This document shows, piece after piece, positions 1 to 9,469 of a DNA stretch of 43,123 nucleotides (position 1 is its first letter; every line of letters starts with the position of its first letter). The DNA is from Ruminococcus sp. (GTDB lineage Bacteria; Bacillota; Clostridia; Oscillospirales; Ruminococcaceae): contig JAKSQT010000011.1 of NCBI GenBank assembly GCA_024403995.1, positions 1 through 43,123 on the forward strand. Direction: 5' to 3'. The position numbers and the translations under genes are program-made. Below the pieces are notes generated by a model. It ran no database searches and was not told the DNA's origin. It saw nothing but the letters and a program-made list of their open reading frames with translations.

Positions 1-3000
1 TGAATCTTATCATCAACGAGGTGGTGGAGCTTGAGGTAGTACATATAGCCCACAGTTACACGGTTGTCGAACTTTTCACCTGTACGTCCGTCATAGAGAG
101 TAAACTTACAGTCTTCTGTAAATTCAAGAGCATTCGGATTGATAACCTTATCCATTGCATTAAGCTCGAACATATCCTCTCTGTGTTCAAGGCTGTGTTC
201 GTTAGCCATCTTGAAGCATTCACGGATATCGCCTTCGTGAGCACCATCGAAAACAGGAGTCATGATGTGCCAGCCGAGAGCCTTACAAGCCATACCGAGG
301 TGAACTTCAAGAACCTGACCGATGTTCATACGTGAAGGAACGCCGAGCGGGTTAAGAACGATATCAAGAGGAGTTCCGTCAGGAAGGAACGGCATATCCT
401 CCTCAGGAAGGATACGTGAAACGACACCCTTGTTACCGTGACGGCCGGCCATCTTATCGCCGACTGTGATCTTACGCTTCTGGGCGATATAGCATACAAC
501 ACGCTTGTTTACGCCTGCGCTGAGTTCGTCGCAGTTTTCTCTTGTGAATATCTTTACATCAACGATGACACCTGATTCACCGTGAGGAACTTTAAGTGAG
601 TTATCACGTACTTCACGGGCTTTTTCACCGAAAATAGCACGGAGAAGTCTTTCTTCTGCTGTAAGCTCGGTTTCACCCTTTGGTGTTACCTTGCCGACGA
701 GGATATCGCCTGAGTTAACTTCAGAACCGATGCGGATGATACCGTTTTCGTCAAGGTTTGCAAGAGCATCATCACCAACGTTAGGGATATCTCTTGTAAT
801 TTCCTCAGGTCCGAGCTTTGTATCACGGCATTCGATCTCGTATTCTTCGATATGAACAGAAGTGAATACATCTTCACGGACAAGACGCTCATTAAGGAGA
901 ACAGCGTCCTCGTAGTTGTAACCTTCCCATGTCATGAAGCCGATGAGAGCATTTTTACCGAGTGAAATTTCGCCTTCTGATGTTGCAGGACCGTCAGCGA
1001 GTACCTGACCCTTCTTGACAGTTTCACCAGCCTTGACGATAGGTCTCTGGTTTACGCAGGTACCCTGGTTTGAACGCTTGAACTTGATGAGGTCATATTT
1101 GCGCTCGATACCGTCGTCGCAGATCATTTGTACCTTATCTGCATCAACGTAAGTAACCTTACCGTCATATTCGGCAACGATACAAACGCCAGAGTCAACG
1201 GCAGCCTTGTATTCCATACCTGTACCAACGAAAGGACGCTCTGTCTTGAGGAGCGGAACTGCCTGACGCTGCATGTTAGAACCCATGAGGGCACGGTTAG
1301 CGTCATCGTTTTCAAGGAACGGAATCATTGATGTAGCGACAGAAACGACCATCTTAGGCGAAACATCCATGAAGTCGACCTTTTCACGTTCGCATTCGAG
1401 AATCTGATCACGGTGACGTGCATTAACTCTCGGACGGGCAAGCTTTCCTTCCTCTGTGAGAGGCTCGTTAGCCTGAGCAACAACGTAGTTATCCTCAACG
1501 TCAGCTGTCATATAAATAACTTCCTTGGTAACAACGCCTGTTGCCTTGTCAACCTTACGGTAAGGAGCTTCGATGAAGCCGTATTCATTAATTCTTGCGA
1601 AAGTAGCCAGATAGGAAATAAGACCGATGTTAGGACCTTCAGGAGTCTCGATAGGGCACATTCTTCCGTAGTGGCTGTAGTGAACGTCACGAACCTCAAA
1701 TCCGGCACGGTCTCTTGAAAGACCGCCAGGACCGAGGGCTGACAAACGTCTCTTATGGGTAAGCTCGGCAAGAGGATTGTTCTGATCCATGAACTGTGAA
1801 AGAGGTGAAGAACAGAAGAATTCCTTCATAGCCGATGAAATTGGTCTGATATTTATGAGCATCTGAGGAGTGAGAGTGTTGACATCCTGAGTCTGGATAT
1901 TCATTCTTTCCCTGATGCTTCTTTCCATACGTGCATAGCCGATACGGAACTGGTTCTGGAGAAGTTCGCCGACTGAACGGATACGTCTGTTGCCGAGGTG
2001 GTCGATATCGTCAACAGTACCAACACCCTCGCAGAGGTTGATGAAATAGCTGATAGTAGCAATGATATCATCAAGAATGATGTGCTTAGGAACGAGGTCG
2101 TCAGCCATCTTCTTTACCATTTCTTCAAGTTCATCCTCATCAGCAGCGCTTTCAATGATGCCCTTGAGCACCTTGAAGGAAACCTTCTCGTTGATGCCGT
2201 ACTTTTCAGCGTCAAAGCTGACATAGCCGCTGATATCGACCATGCCGTTGCCGATGATCTTTACGGTCTTTTCAACCATGCGGACAGCAGTTTCGCCTCT
2301 GTCGTCAACATAGTATTCCTTAGCCTCGACATTTACGAAAGCCTCGTAAACGCCTGCCTGTTCGATCTCACAGGCTTTGTCGTATGTTACGATCTCACCC
2401 TCGTCGGCAAGAATTTCGCCGGTCATTTCATTAATGATAGGCTGTGCAAGGATATGACCTGCAAGACGTGAAGCGATACCAAGCTTCTTGTTGTACTTAT
2501 AGCGTCCGAAACGGCAGAGGTCGTATCTCTTTGCATCGAAGAACAGGTTATTGAGGTGTGAAAGAGAGCTTTCTACCGTCGGAGGTTCGCCCGGACGGAG
2601 CTTCTTATAAACATCGATAAGAGCATCAGACTTGTTTTTGGTCTGGTCTTTCTGGAGGATAGTCTGCTTGAGACGGTCGTCATCGCCGAATGTAGCAAAG
2701 ATCTCCTCATCAGTACCCTCCTCGCCGAGAGCACGGATAAATGTGGTTATCGGGATCTTTCTGTTTTTATCTATACGGACATAGACAACATCGTTGGAAT
2801 CCATTTCATATTCCAGCCATGCACCACGGTTAGGGATAACTGTGGTATTGAAAAGGTCTTTACCTGTCTTGTCCTTCTCGAAGGCATAGTAAACGCCCGG
2901 TGAACGGACGAGCTGTGATACGATGACACGCTCTGCGCCGTTGATAACGAAAGTACCGCTGTCTGTCATGAGCGGGAAATCGCCCATATATATTTCACTT

Positions 3001-3326
3001 TCGCTTACAGCGCCTGTTTCCTTGTTTGCAAGGGTAGCAGTGGCTCTCATGGCTACCTGATAGGTAGCACCTCTTGATTTGCATTCTGCAAGGCTGTACT
3101 TCGGTTCTGTATCGAAGCGGTAGTCCTTGAAGTTGAGAACGAGATTGCCGTTATAGTCGGTAATAGCGGTCATATCACGGAAAACTTCACGGAGACCTTC
3201 TTCCCTGAACCACTTATACGAGTTTTTCTGAACCTCGATAAGATTAGGCATTTCAAGGGGCTCGGTAATTTTTCCGAAGCTCATTCTGACGTTTTTTCCC
3301 AGCTGCTTTGGTGTTACATTCACCAT
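1..3326 (-). CDS. rpoB: RNA polymerase beta subunit (3' end outside the window)
   Basis: Encodes the beta subunit of RNA polymerase, which forms one side of the active-site channel and the rifampicin pocket. The reading frame is open from the ATG at 3326 to the window edge, giving 1108 codons. The last residues visible (HHLVDDK) lie in the conserved C-terminal part, so roughly 100-130 residues are missing. The start [19 protein letters not shown] follows a strong AGGAGG site at 3332-3338. The rifampicin region is intact ([43 protein letters not shown]), and Q513, D516, H526 and S531 (E. coli numbering) are all wild type. Two nearby positions differ from the usual FFGSSQLSQ: here FFCSSPLSQ. 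Upstream there is no rplL; the neighbour is an ABC-F gene. Identity is certain. Confidence 0.98.
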   Translation of the reverse strand, partial: MVNVTPKQLGKNVRMSFGKITEPLEMPNLIEVQKNSYKWFREEGLREVFRDMTAITDYNGNLVLNFKDYRFDTEPKYSLAECKSRGATYQVAMRATATLANKETGAVSESEIYMGDFPLMTDSGTFVINGAERVIVSQLVRSPGVYYAFEKDKTGKDLFNTTVIPNRGAWLEYEMDSNDVVYVRIDKNRKIPITTFIRALGEEGTDEEIFATFGDDDRLKQTILQKDQTKNKSDALIDVYKKLRPGEPPTVESSLSHLNNLFFDAKRYDLCRFGRYKYNKKLGIASRLAGHILAQPIINEMTGEILADEGEIVTYDKACEIEQAGVYEAFVNVEAKEYYVDDRGETAVRMVEKTVKIIGNGMVDISGYVSFDAEKYGINEKVSFKVLKGIIESAADEDELEEMVKKMADDLVPKHIILDDIIATISYFINLCEGVGTVDDIDHLGNRRIRSVGELLQNQFRIGYARMERSIRERMNIQTQDVNTLTPQMLINIRPISSAMKEFFCSSPLSQFMDQNNPLAELTHKRRLSALGPGGLSRDRAGFEVRDVHYSHYGRMCPIETPEGPNIGLISYLATFARINEYGFIEAPYRKVDKATGVVTKEVIYMTADVEDNYVVAQANEPLTEEGKLARPRVNARHRDQILECEREKVDFMDVSPKMVVSVATSMIPFLENDDANRALMGSNMQRQAVPLLKTERPFVGTGMEYKAAVDSGVCIVAEYDGKVTYVDADKVQMICDDGIERKYDLIKFKRSNQGTCVNQRPIVKAGETVKKGQVLADGPATSEGEISLGKNALIGFMTWEGYNYEDAVLLNERLVREDVFTSVHIEEYEIECRDTKLGPEEITRDIPNVGDDALANLDENGIIRIGSEVNSGDILVGKVTPKGETELTAEERLLRAIFGEKAREVRDNSLKVPHGESGVIVDVKIFTRENCDELSAGVNKRVVCYIAQKRKITVGDKMAGRHGNKGVVSRILPEEDMPFLPDGTPLDIVLNPLGVPSRMNIGQVLEVHLGMACKALGWHIMTPVFDGAHEGDIRECFKMANEHSLEHREDMFELNAMDKVINPNALEFTEDCKFTLYDGRTGEKFDNRVTVGYMYYLKLHHLVDDKI

Positions 3327-3402
3327 AGGCGGATCCTCCTTACTGTTCGTTTATGTGAAAAGCATATCACTCCGAGTGGCAGAAAGTTTTTTCAAAAAAC
3401 TA

Positions 3403-3431
3403 TTGACAAGAGCCATTTGGTATGATATAAT
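3403..3431 (+). promoter_or_regulatory. Consensus promoter pointing away from rpoB
   Basis: TTGACA (3403-3408), exactly 17 bases, then TATAAT (3426-3431) preceded by TGA, an extended -10. It is one of the best promoter matches in the window. It points rightward, against the rpoB promoter, and no convincing gene lies downstream before the terminator at 3636-3678. Confidence 0.65.
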
Positions 3432-3475
3432 TACATGATAAATAGGGACATTATTCCATATTGATACATTATATT

Positions 3476-3504
3476 ATTATAGTACAATGTCAACAAAAAG
3501 TCAA
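3476..3504 (-). promoter_or_regulatory. Predicted rpoB promoter
   Basis: On the minus strand there is TTGACT (3499-3504), a 17-base spacer and TATAAT (3476-3481), which predicts a start near 3469 and a leader of about 140 bases before rpoB. This is the only good minus-strand sigma-A match between rpoB and the ABC-F gene, so rpoB probably has its own transcript here rather than reading through from rplJL. Confidence 0.7.
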
Positions 3505-3635
3505 GCAGATTTTGTCACTTTCATCATTTTGAACTATTTTATTTTATACTCACTTTTCTTTTTAGAGAGTTTTTCAATCAGCAAAAAAACTGCTGAAAAA
3601 ACGCCGCTAAAAAAACAGCAAATAAAAATTTTTTT

Positions 3636-3678
3636 CGCCATAGTATTTATGCTTTCTCATAAATGCTGTGGCGTTTTT
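3636..3678 (+). terminator. Intrinsic terminator, plus strand
   Basis: A 16-bp stem, CGCCATAGTATTTATG (3636-3651) with CATAAATGCTGTGGCG (3658-3673), has a six-base loop and is followed by TTTTTC on the plus strand. On the minus strand the stem is followed by A residues, so rightward termination is favoured. It ends no known rightward gene. Confidence 0.7.
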
Positions 3679-3697
3679 CATTTATCCTTCTGCTGAC

Positions 3698-3730
3698 AAA
3701 AAAAGCAGATATGCCAATTGACATATCTGC
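3698..3730 (-). terminator. Terminator of the ABC-F operon
   Basis: On the minus strand, GCAGATATG and CATATCTGC (3705-3713 and 3722-3730) form a perfect 9-bp stem followed by seven T residues (plus-strand A at 3698-3704). It lies about 60 bases beyond the ABC-F stop and ends the leftward operon. Confidence 0.8.
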
Positions 3731-3734
3731 ATAA

Positions 3735-3784
3735 GGTCATCTCTAAAACCCGTTTTTTCTCAGAAGGGTGTTTTAGAAATAACC
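3735..3784 (+). repeat. Short copy of palindromic repeat family A
   Basis: A 50-base palindrome beginning GGTCATCTCTAAAACCCG and ending in its imperfect complement (GTGTTTTAGAAATAACC). The ends match those of the longer elements at 28965-29121 and 38049-38206, but the interior is missing, so this looks like an internal deletion copy. It is flanked by ATAA on both sides, a possible target duplication, and sits between the ABC-F stop codon and the operon terminator. Confidence 0.6.
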
Positions 3785-3791
3785 ATAATTA

Positions 3792-5720
3792 TTATTCCTC
3801 ATCAAGTTCAACAAGAAGCTCAAAATCCTCGTCTATTTTCTGTTTTAGTGTTTCAATTTCGGCACATTTGCTGTTCATAAGCTCATAATCCGTATAGACC
3901 TCCTCCTTGGAAATCTCCTCGGTAAGAGCATCTATCTGTGCCTGTAGATCGTCCATTTCCTTTTCAAGACGACGCATCTCGTTTTTGCGTGCGGCATCAG
4001 CGCTTCTCTGCTGTTTGCTGCGGTATGTCTTTACCTGTTTTTCCTTTGCGGCTTCTGCGGCTTTAGCGAACTTTTCTGCATCTGCGATACGTTTCTGTTC
4101 AGCCTGTTCCTCACGCAGCACATCAAGATACTTTTCAAATCCATAGTTATGCTCACGGTAGCCGCCGTCGGTCAGTTCAATAAGCTTGTCGGCTATCTTG
4201 CTGAGAAGATAGCGGTCATGCGATACGAAAATAACAGTTCCCGTATATTCGGCAAGCGCCTCCTCGATAGCCTCCTTTGAGCTGAGGTCAAGATGGTTAG
4301 TAGGCTCATCGAGAATAAGTACATTTCCGTGTTCCTGCATCATAATAGCGAAGCAGAGTTTTGCCCTCTCGCCGCCGCTGATAACGCCTGTTTCCTTGAA
4401 AACGTTCTCACCGACAAGACGAACCTGAGCAAGCAGACTGCGGACTTCAAGCTCCGACATCAGAGGATAGCGGCTGTGGAGTTCCTCCATGACCGAAAGC
4501 TCACGGTTAAGATTGGTGCTCTCCTGTTCAAAATATGATATTTTGATATTGCTGTTCCAGCGGACAGTGCCCTTATGCGGAAGCTGTTCCTGAATAATGC
4601 GGAGCAGCGTGGATTTGCCGATGCCGTTGTCACCGATAATACCTATCTTATCGCCACGGCGCACTTCAAAATTCACCTCGTCAACAAGAGTTTTTCGTGA
4701 ACTTCCCTCACCGACAGAGATGTCAACTCCCTTGACCTTCAGTACGTCAAGCGGCGGCTCAATACCGTATGTAAAGCGTATTTTTGCGGACTTTGTATCG
4801 TGAAAAGGCTTTTCGATGCGCTCCATTTTATCGAGTTGTTTTCTGCGGCTCTGTGCCATTTTAGTTGTAGAAGCCCTGACGAGATTTTTTGCAACATAGT
4901 CTTCCATCTGAGCGATCTGTTTCTGCTGCATCTCGTATTCTTTCTCACGTCTTGCATCATTTTCCTCACGCTGGCGGACAAATGCGGTATAATTGCCTCT
5001 GTAGCGTGTAAGAGTGCCTCTTTCTATCTCGCATATCGAGGTACACAGGCGGTCAAGGAAATAACGGTCGTGTGAAACAATGAGTACAGCGCCCTTGTAA
5101 CTTCTGAGGTAGTCCTCCAGCCACATTATAGTCTTGAAATCGAGGTGGTTGGTAGGCTCATCGAGAATGAGCAGATTAGGTTCTTCAAGAAGCAGTCTTG
5201 AAATGCAGAGACGTGTTTTCTCGCCTCCGCTGAAACCTGAGACCGTTCTGTTCAGTTCATCGCCTGAAAATCCCATGCCGTTGAGCACCATGCGTATCTT
5301 TACATCGGTGTTGTAGCCGTCATTAGCCTCGACCCATGAGGATAGCTGCTGATACTCGTCTGCGGCGGAATTGTCGCCCATTTCAATTTCAAGCTCAATT
5401 TCACGCAGTCTGTCAATAGCACGGTGAATCGGCTCAAAGACGCTTCTCATCTCGTCAATGACTGTATTTTCCGAGTTGAGTCCGCCCATCTGTTCAAGAT
5501 AGCCGACTGAAGTTTTTGCGGCAAACGAAACAATGCCGTCCTTTTCGGTGAATCTGTCAGGCTCGACAGAACCGGTCAGGATTTTCAGGAGTGTCGATTT
5601 TCCGCATCCGTTATTGCCGACAAGACCGATTTTGTCAGTCTCGTCAATGGTCAGCGAAACATTGTCGAGAACCTGTTTGCCGTTATAAAATTTATTTATG
5701 TTGATAAGGCTTGCAAGCAT
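3792..5720 (-). CDS. ABC-F family ATPase (Uup/YdiF-like)
   Basis: A soluble duplicated ATPase of the ABC-F class, 642 residues, with no membrane segment. ABC-F proteins act on ribosomes, in translation quality control or in antibiotic protection. Both halves are complete: Walker A GNNGCGKST (near residue 36) and GDNGIGKST (near 360), signatures SGGEKTR and SGGERAK, and Walker B LLILDEPTNHLD and VLILDEPTNHLD. A basic, charged linker lies between the halves. The last 90 or so residues are a charged coiled coil rich in Glu, Lys and Ala, as in Uup and YdiF. This favours a housekeeping role over a resistance role, but the substrate cannot be told from sequence. It is the last gene of the leftward operon, 14 bases after the preceding gene, with AAAGGAAAG upstream. 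Confidence 0.93.
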   Translation of the reverse strand: MLASLININKFYNGKQVLDNVSLTIDETDKIGLVGNNGCGKSTLLKILTGSVEPDRFTEKDGIVSFAAKTSVGYLEQMGGLNSENTVIDEMRSVFEPIHRAIDRLREIELEIEMGDNSAADEYQQLSSWVEANDGYNTDVKIRMVLNGMGFSGDELNRTVSGFSGGEKTRLCISRLLLEEPNLLILDEPTNHLDFKTIMWLEDYLRSYKGAVLIVSHDRYFLDRLCTSICEIERGTLTRYRGNYTAFVRQREENDARREKEYEMQQKQIAQMEDYVAKNLVRASTTKMAQSRRKQLDKMERIEKPFHDTKSAKIRFTYGIEPPLDVLKVKGVDISVGEGSSRKTLVDEVNFEVRRGDKIGIIGDNGIGKSTLLRIIQEQLPHKGTVRWNSNIKISYFEQESTNLNRELSVMEELHSRYPLMSELEVRSLLAQVRLVGENVFKETGVISGGERAKLCFAIMMQEHGNVLILDEPTNHLDLSSKEAIEEALAEYTGTVIFVSHDRYLLSKIADKLIELTDGGYREHNYGFEKYLDVLREEQAEQKRIADAEKFAKAAEAAKEKQVKTYRSKQQRSADAARKNEMRRLEKEMDDLQAQIDALTEEISKEEVYTDYELMNSKCAEIETLKQKIDEDFELLVELDEE

Positions 5721-5734
5721 AATATCTTTCCTTT

Positions 5735-6730
5735 TTAAAAAGTATGGTATTTTATGACGATTCCGACATCAGGGCGGCATCTGTCCTTGTCCGAGAATTT
5801 CTTCTCGCCGTCAACATACACCTCGTCTACTTCACCGTCAAAATGAAGAACACCGAAATGCAGGTCATGAACAGGCTCAACTGAAACATTTGTAAAGCCT
5901 GCCTTTTCAAACTTCTCCATGACCTCGGTATAGTTCATATCGTCTATCTTCTTGCTTGATATCGGAAGATTGATCTTTTTGAGGGTACGATAGACGATTT
6001 TTATATTCTTGCCCTTCATGAAGCGATCATCGGCATCAAAATTCTCCTTGCTGCCGAATTTAATTGATTTAACAGTATTTTCCCTGCCCTTTTCAGCAAT
6101 TTCAAGCTCCTCTGAGGGGACAGTCTCAATATCCGTGAAGCCGTTTTCTTCAAGCTGATGAACTACTTCCACATAGTTCCGGTTGATAAGATCTATAGAA
6201 TTATAGCCAACTTTTGTAAGACGGCTTAACATAATAACGGCAGCAATAAGAACCACAACTGCCGCAGTAATTCCACGGATTTTCCATATCAGCGCCATGT
6301 TCTGCTTTTTCCATGCTCTGAACCTGCGCTCTGTCCTCTCATTGAATTCTTCAAGTTTTCGTGCTTCCTCGTCAAATTCGCTGAGTTCCTCATCTTTTTT
6401 CACAGGCTCGGGCTGCACATCAACGGCTTCTGCCTTTTCGCTGCCGTCGATATCATCGTCAGGCATTATCATTTCAACGTCGGCATCCTCAATTCTGATG
6501 TCGTTTTCGGTAAACTCCTCAACGGCATCGGAGCGGATATCCTGCGGCTCTGATACTGAATCTTCAACATCATAATCATCATTTTCAGAAGCAAATCTTC
6601 CCATTTTCACAGGAACGGTACGTCCGCATTCCGTGCAGATATGCTTTGAATTTCTGAACGAAAAGCCGTTCTGTATATTGAGCTGCGATTTGCAGTAGGG
6701 GCAATAGCATTCTTTATCAAGATAGCTCAT
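5735..6730 (-). CDS. Zinc-ribbon membrane protein with two PASTA-like domains
   Basis: A 331-residue protein of unknown exact function. The N-terminus is a zinc ribbon (CPYC at 10-13 and CTEC at 32-35). A long acidic, probably disordered stretch follows, then a membrane helix (around 152-170, ITAAVVVLIAAVIMLS). Outside the membrane are two related modules of about 75 residues, each with the pattern NY-EV---LE--GFT-(I/V). These resemble the PASTA-like modules found in many clostridial membrane proteins. The layout suggests a cytoplasmic zinc domain joined to an external wall-sensing region. I chose ATG 6730, not GTG 6739, because GAGGTG lies at the right distance and overlaps the GTG. It lies between the SGNH esterase and the ABC-F ATPase. 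Confidence 0.75.
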   Translation of the reverse strand: MSYLDKECYCPYCKSQLNIQNGFSFRNSKHICTECGRTVPVKMGRFASENDDYDVEDSVSEPQDIRSDAVEEFTENDIRIEDADVEMIMPDDDIDGSEKAEAVDVQPEPVKKDEELSEFDEEARKLEEFNERTERRFRAWKKQNMALIWKIRGITAAVVVLIAAVIMLSRLTKVGYNSIDLINRNYVEVVHQLEENGFTDIETVPSEELEIAEKGRENTVKSIKFGSKENFDADDRFMKGKNIKIVYRTLKKINLPISSKKIDDMNYTEVMEKFEKAGFTNVSVEPVHDLHFGVLHFDGEVDEVYVDGEKKFSDKDRCRPDVGIVIKYHTF

Positions 6731-6760
6731 AATTTTCACCTCATGATCCCATTAATAGAA

Positions 6761-6783
6761 CACCGCACAGATGGTGTGCGGTG
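6761..6783 (-). repeat. Hairpin of repeat family B (CACCGCACA)
   Basis: CACCGCACA and TGTGCGGTG form a perfect 9-bp stem around a five-base loop between the SGNH gene and the zinc-ribbon gene. The core matches the hairpins at 17935-17980, 22184-22228, 42346-42399 and 43073 onward. On the minus strand it is followed only by TTCTATT, so it would be a weak terminator at best; it may attenuate the downstream half of the operon. Confidence 0.55.
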
Positions 6784-6793
6784 CTGATTTGTT

Positions 6794-7843
6794 TCAAACT
6801 GTTGCGTCATGTCTTTCATTGCCGTTGTTGTTATCGCTGCTGTTGTCGTCATAATAAACTATATCATCATTTCCGTCAGAACTGCCGTTGTCCTCGGGCA
6901 CATCACCGCCGTCGTTCACAGGTTCTTCTGAATCATAGACGATATCATAGTCATCGCCGCCCTCAGCTTCAGGCTCGGTCTCCTCCTCAGCCACAGTCTC
7001 TGTGGTTTCTGTTGAATGCACTTTAACGATGATCGTGTTATTGCAGAGGAATGTACACCAGTCCTGATAGTATTTACCAAGAACGTGAATGCCGTCGCTT
7101 GTGAAATCAGCGGTAAGAGCGCCGTTTTCATCATCAAAAACGTCATTGATATTGATGAAATATGTATTGTCGGTCTCCTCGGCAAGCAGATATATCTTAT
7201 AGTTCAGCTCATCTATGCCTGCATTTGTGATACTGTCAGTCTGTGCAGCCGATGAAACGTGGAGATTTGCCTGAAGCATGATAGTAGCATACGGCTGATA
7301 TTCCCTGATAGTCTCAACAAGGGTTCTGAAAGCTGCGATCGTATATTCAGTATCATTTGCGACCTCATTGATGCCGAGCATGATGTAAATTTTGCCGTAC
7401 TGATTGCTGCTGAGCTTGTCTTTAAGTGTGCAGCCATCGATATATTCATTGTTTATCTTATACGAAGCAAGTCCGACGCTGCAAAAATAATCTGCATTTT
7501 TCAGCGTACCATACTCCTTGATGCCGACTGTACGTGAGTCGCCGATAAAGAGCACATCATCAAAATATGAAGGATCGCTTGTACCGAAAACTGTTTCAGG
7601 CTGTGCTGTTGTGACTGTAGTTTCGGCAGATGTTTCCTTTGAAGCCGAAGTCGTGCCGTCAGATACAGTTGTGACAACAGGTGCTGTCGAAGACACGGTA
7701 GTTGAGAGTGCAGGTGTCTTTTTTTCTGCCTTAGCCTGTTTCAGAGAACTTGAATTCCAGATTTGCTTATAAATAAACGGCGATGCCACAAGGCAGGTAA
7801 GAATGAGAATCACCGTATACATACACTGTTTATACTTGTTCAT
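6794..7843 (-). CDS. Membrane-anchored SGNH-fold esterase or acetyltransferase partner
   Basis: A 349-residue protein with one N-terminal membrane segment (residues 8-25), a Thr/Ser-rich linker, an SGNH/GDSL domain (about 93-275) and a very acidic, Gly/Asn-rich tail of about 65 residues. Catalytic blocks are visible: FIGDSRTVG with Ser103, LGINE with Asn159, and DGIH with Asp250 and His253. SGNH proteins encoded beside an MBOAT protein usually receive acyl groups outside the membrane and transfer them to a polysaccharide, as in AlgJ/AlgX or PatB systems. The MBOAT gene lies 15 bases upstream in the same operon, which supports that role. The acceptor (peptidoglycan, teichoic acid or capsule) is not shown. 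AAGGAG precedes the ATG at 7843. Confidence 0.85.
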   Translation of the reverse strand: MNKYKQCMYTVILILTCLVASPFIYKQIWNSSSLKQAKAEKKTPALSTTVSSTAPVVTTVSDGTTSASKETSAETTVTTAQPETVFGTSDPSYFDDVLFIGDSRTVGIKEYGTLKNADYFCSVGLASYKINNEYIDGCTLKDKLSSNQYGKIYIMLGINEVANDTEYTIAAFRTLVETIREYQPYATIMLQANLHVSSAAQTDSITNAGIDELNYKIYLLAEETDNTYFININDVFDDENGALTADFTSDGIHVLGKYYQDWCTFLCNNTIIVKVHSTETTETVAEEETEPEAEGGDDYDIVYDSEEPVNDGGDVPEDNGSSDGNDDIVYYDDNSSDNNNGNERHDATV

Positions 7844-7858
7844 TGTAAACTCCTTATA

Positions 7859-9250
7859 TCAGAATCTGAAATACAAAAACGGATCGTTGAGACCTTTGTA
7901 CATACAGTAGACAGATGCCCAGAATACTGCAAGAAGCAGAATTACGCCGACAAAGCTGTTCTTTATCTTGTCATATATTTTCTTTGGAAGTCTTGTGGAG
8001 AAAAGTATTCCTGCGATGAAATATGTCTTGTAGATGCCAAGATATTTCACATAATCCTTATCAAGCACGGCGTATGTTTTCTGCGGAAGGAACGGCAGGA
8101 GCCTTTTGAAGTATATGCCAAGCTCATGGAAGTCCGTTACTGCGAAAATGAGCCATGTGACCGGAATTATCAGAATCATGTAGAGATGACCGGCAGCCTC
8201 GTGCTTGTTGAGGAATTTTCCTGTCCAGAACTTTTCAGACATGATGACTGCAAAGAGCACAAGTCCCCATATTACGAAATTCCAGCTTGCGCCGTGCCAG
8301 AGACCTGTGAACAGCCAGACAACAAATGTATTGCGTATCTGAGCAGCCTTTCCCTTGCGGTTGCCTCCGAGCGGGATATAGATGTAATCCTTGAACCATG
8401 TTCCGAGAGTCATATGCCAGCGTCTCCAGAACTCTGTCATGGTGAGCGACATATACGGATAGTCAAAGTTTTTCGGCAGATCAAAGCCCATTATCTTTCC
8501 GAGTCCGATAGCCATGAGCGAATAGCCGCAGAAGTCGAAATAAAGCTGGAAGGAATAAGCAAAAATGCCCATCCATGCAAGCGGCGATGAAATGCTTTCA
8601 AAGCCTATCATGGAAATATCGCTCCATAAGCCGCCGATCTGGTTTGCTATGAGAACCTTATAGCCGAGACCGATCGTGAAAGTTTTGAGTCCGTCCTCGA
8701 CCTTGCGGATATTGTGAGTTCTGTTTCTGAGCTGTTTTGCGACCGTATTGTAGGTTACGATAGGACCTGCGATAAGCTGCGGAAACATACTGATGTATGC
8801 ACCGTAGTTGATGATGCTTCGTTCCGCACGGGTCTGACGGCGGTAGACATCTATAATATATGACACATTCTGGAATGTATAGAAGCTTATGCCTATGGGG
8901 AGAATAATATCCTTGAGGGTAAAGCTCGTCCCAAGCAGTGCGTTGAGGTTTTCCGTGCCGAATGTCCAGTATTTGAAGAATATCAGCCACCAGAAATTGA
9001 AGGCTATGCCGAATATCAGCCAAGGCTTCTTATATTTCGGGAAATCCTCGATAAACTGCCCGACTATGTAGTTGAGCATGGTCGTGAGAATGAAAAGGAC
9101 TATATAGACAGGCTTTTTCACGCCGAGGCTATAGAAAATGACACTTCCGAGAAGTATCACAGTATTTTTCAGTTTTTTTGGAACTGCTGCGTAAACTAAA
9201 AGAAAAACAGGCAGAAAAATGAAGATGAACTCCAGACTGCTGAATACCAT
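7859..9250 (-). CDS. MBOAT-family O-acyltransferase (AlgI/DltB-like)
   Basis: A polytopic membrane protein of 463 residues that is predicted to pass acyl groups across the membrane for O-acetylation of a surface polymer. Family marks include FWRRWHMTLGTWFKDYIYIP with a conserved His near 279, and GLWHGASWNF with the near-invariant His at about 319. The first 40 residues (FSSLEFIFIFLPVFLLVY) are typical of AlgI-type members. I chose ATG 9250 because AAAGGGTG lies upstream at good spacing; an in-frame ATG at 9295 adds 15 residues without a ribosome site. It is the first gene of the operon with the SGNH partner, and the pair together suggests wall or exopolysaccharide acetylation. Confidence 0.92.
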   Translation of the reverse strand: MVFSSLEFIFIFLPVFLLVYAAVPKKLKNTVILLGSVIFYSLGVKKPVYIVLFILTTMLNYIVGQFIEDFPKYKKPWLIFGIAFNFWWLIFFKYWTFGTENLNALLGTSFTLKDIILPIGISFYTFQNVSYIIDVYRRQTRAERSIINYGAYISMFPQLIAGPIVTYNTVAKQLRNRTHNIRKVEDGLKTFTIGLGYKVLIANQIGGLWSDISMIGFESISSPLAWMGIFAYSFQLYFDFCGYSLMAIGLGKIMGFDLPKNFDYPYMSLTMTEFWRRWHMTLGTWFKDYIYIPLGGNRKGKAAQIRNTFVVWLFTGLWHGASWNFVIWGLVLFAVIMSEKFWTGKFLNKHEAAGHLYMILIIPVTWLIFAVTDFHELGIYFKRLLPFLPQKTYAVLDKDYVKYLGIYKTYFIAGILFSTRLPKKIYDKIKNSFVGVILLLAVFWASVYCMYKGLNDPFLYFRF

Positions 9251-9357
9251 TATATCACCCTTTGTTGATGCAGACTGTATAATAATCTGCCGCATAGTAT
9301 TAAGGCAAATTACGTATAAATATTTAAGTAATTTTGAGAATCAAATCATACATTACT

Positions 9358-9386
9358 ATTGTACACGCTATATTCCCAAAAGTCAA
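9358..9386 (-). promoter_or_regulatory. Predicted promoter of the MBOAT-SGNH operon
   Basis: Minus strand: TTGACT (9381-9386), 17-base spacer, TACAAT (9358-9363). The transcript would start near 9351, about 100 bases before the MBOAT start. Confidence 0.7.
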
Positions 9387-9469
9387 TAGCTTTCAAACAA
9401 CGCAGCAAAATGTAGCAAAATGTTGCAAAATTCTCTTTCAGCTTTTAAAAATATGAAAAATTTGTCAGA

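Larger units (their letters stand above)
3438..3678 (+). ncRNA. Possible untranslated RNA opposite the rpoB promoter
   Basis: This is the interval between the consensus plus-strand promoter at 3403-3431 and the plus-strand terminator at 3636-3678, about 240 bases and very AT-rich. It contains an open frame (ATG at 3487), but that ATG has no ribosome site and the frame runs through the terminator stem to 3696, so translation is unlikely. A small hairpin CAGCA/TGCTG lies near 3580-3597. The RNA would be complementary to the rpoB promoter and about the first 30 bases of the rpoB leader. I recognise no known RNA family. The call rests only on the promoter and terminator pair. Confidence 0.35.

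Noticed and set aside
1998..2471. A 157-codon plus-strand frame
   Set aside because: Antisense to rpoB; a by-product of its codon bias.
3487..3696. A 69-codon plus-strand frame beside the orphan promoter
   Set aside because: No ribosome site, and the frame continues past the predicted terminator, so the mRNA would lack a stop codon.
7763..8590. A 275-codon plus-strand frame
   Set aside because: It is antisense to the MBOAT gene and the SGNH gene start, both of which are well supported.
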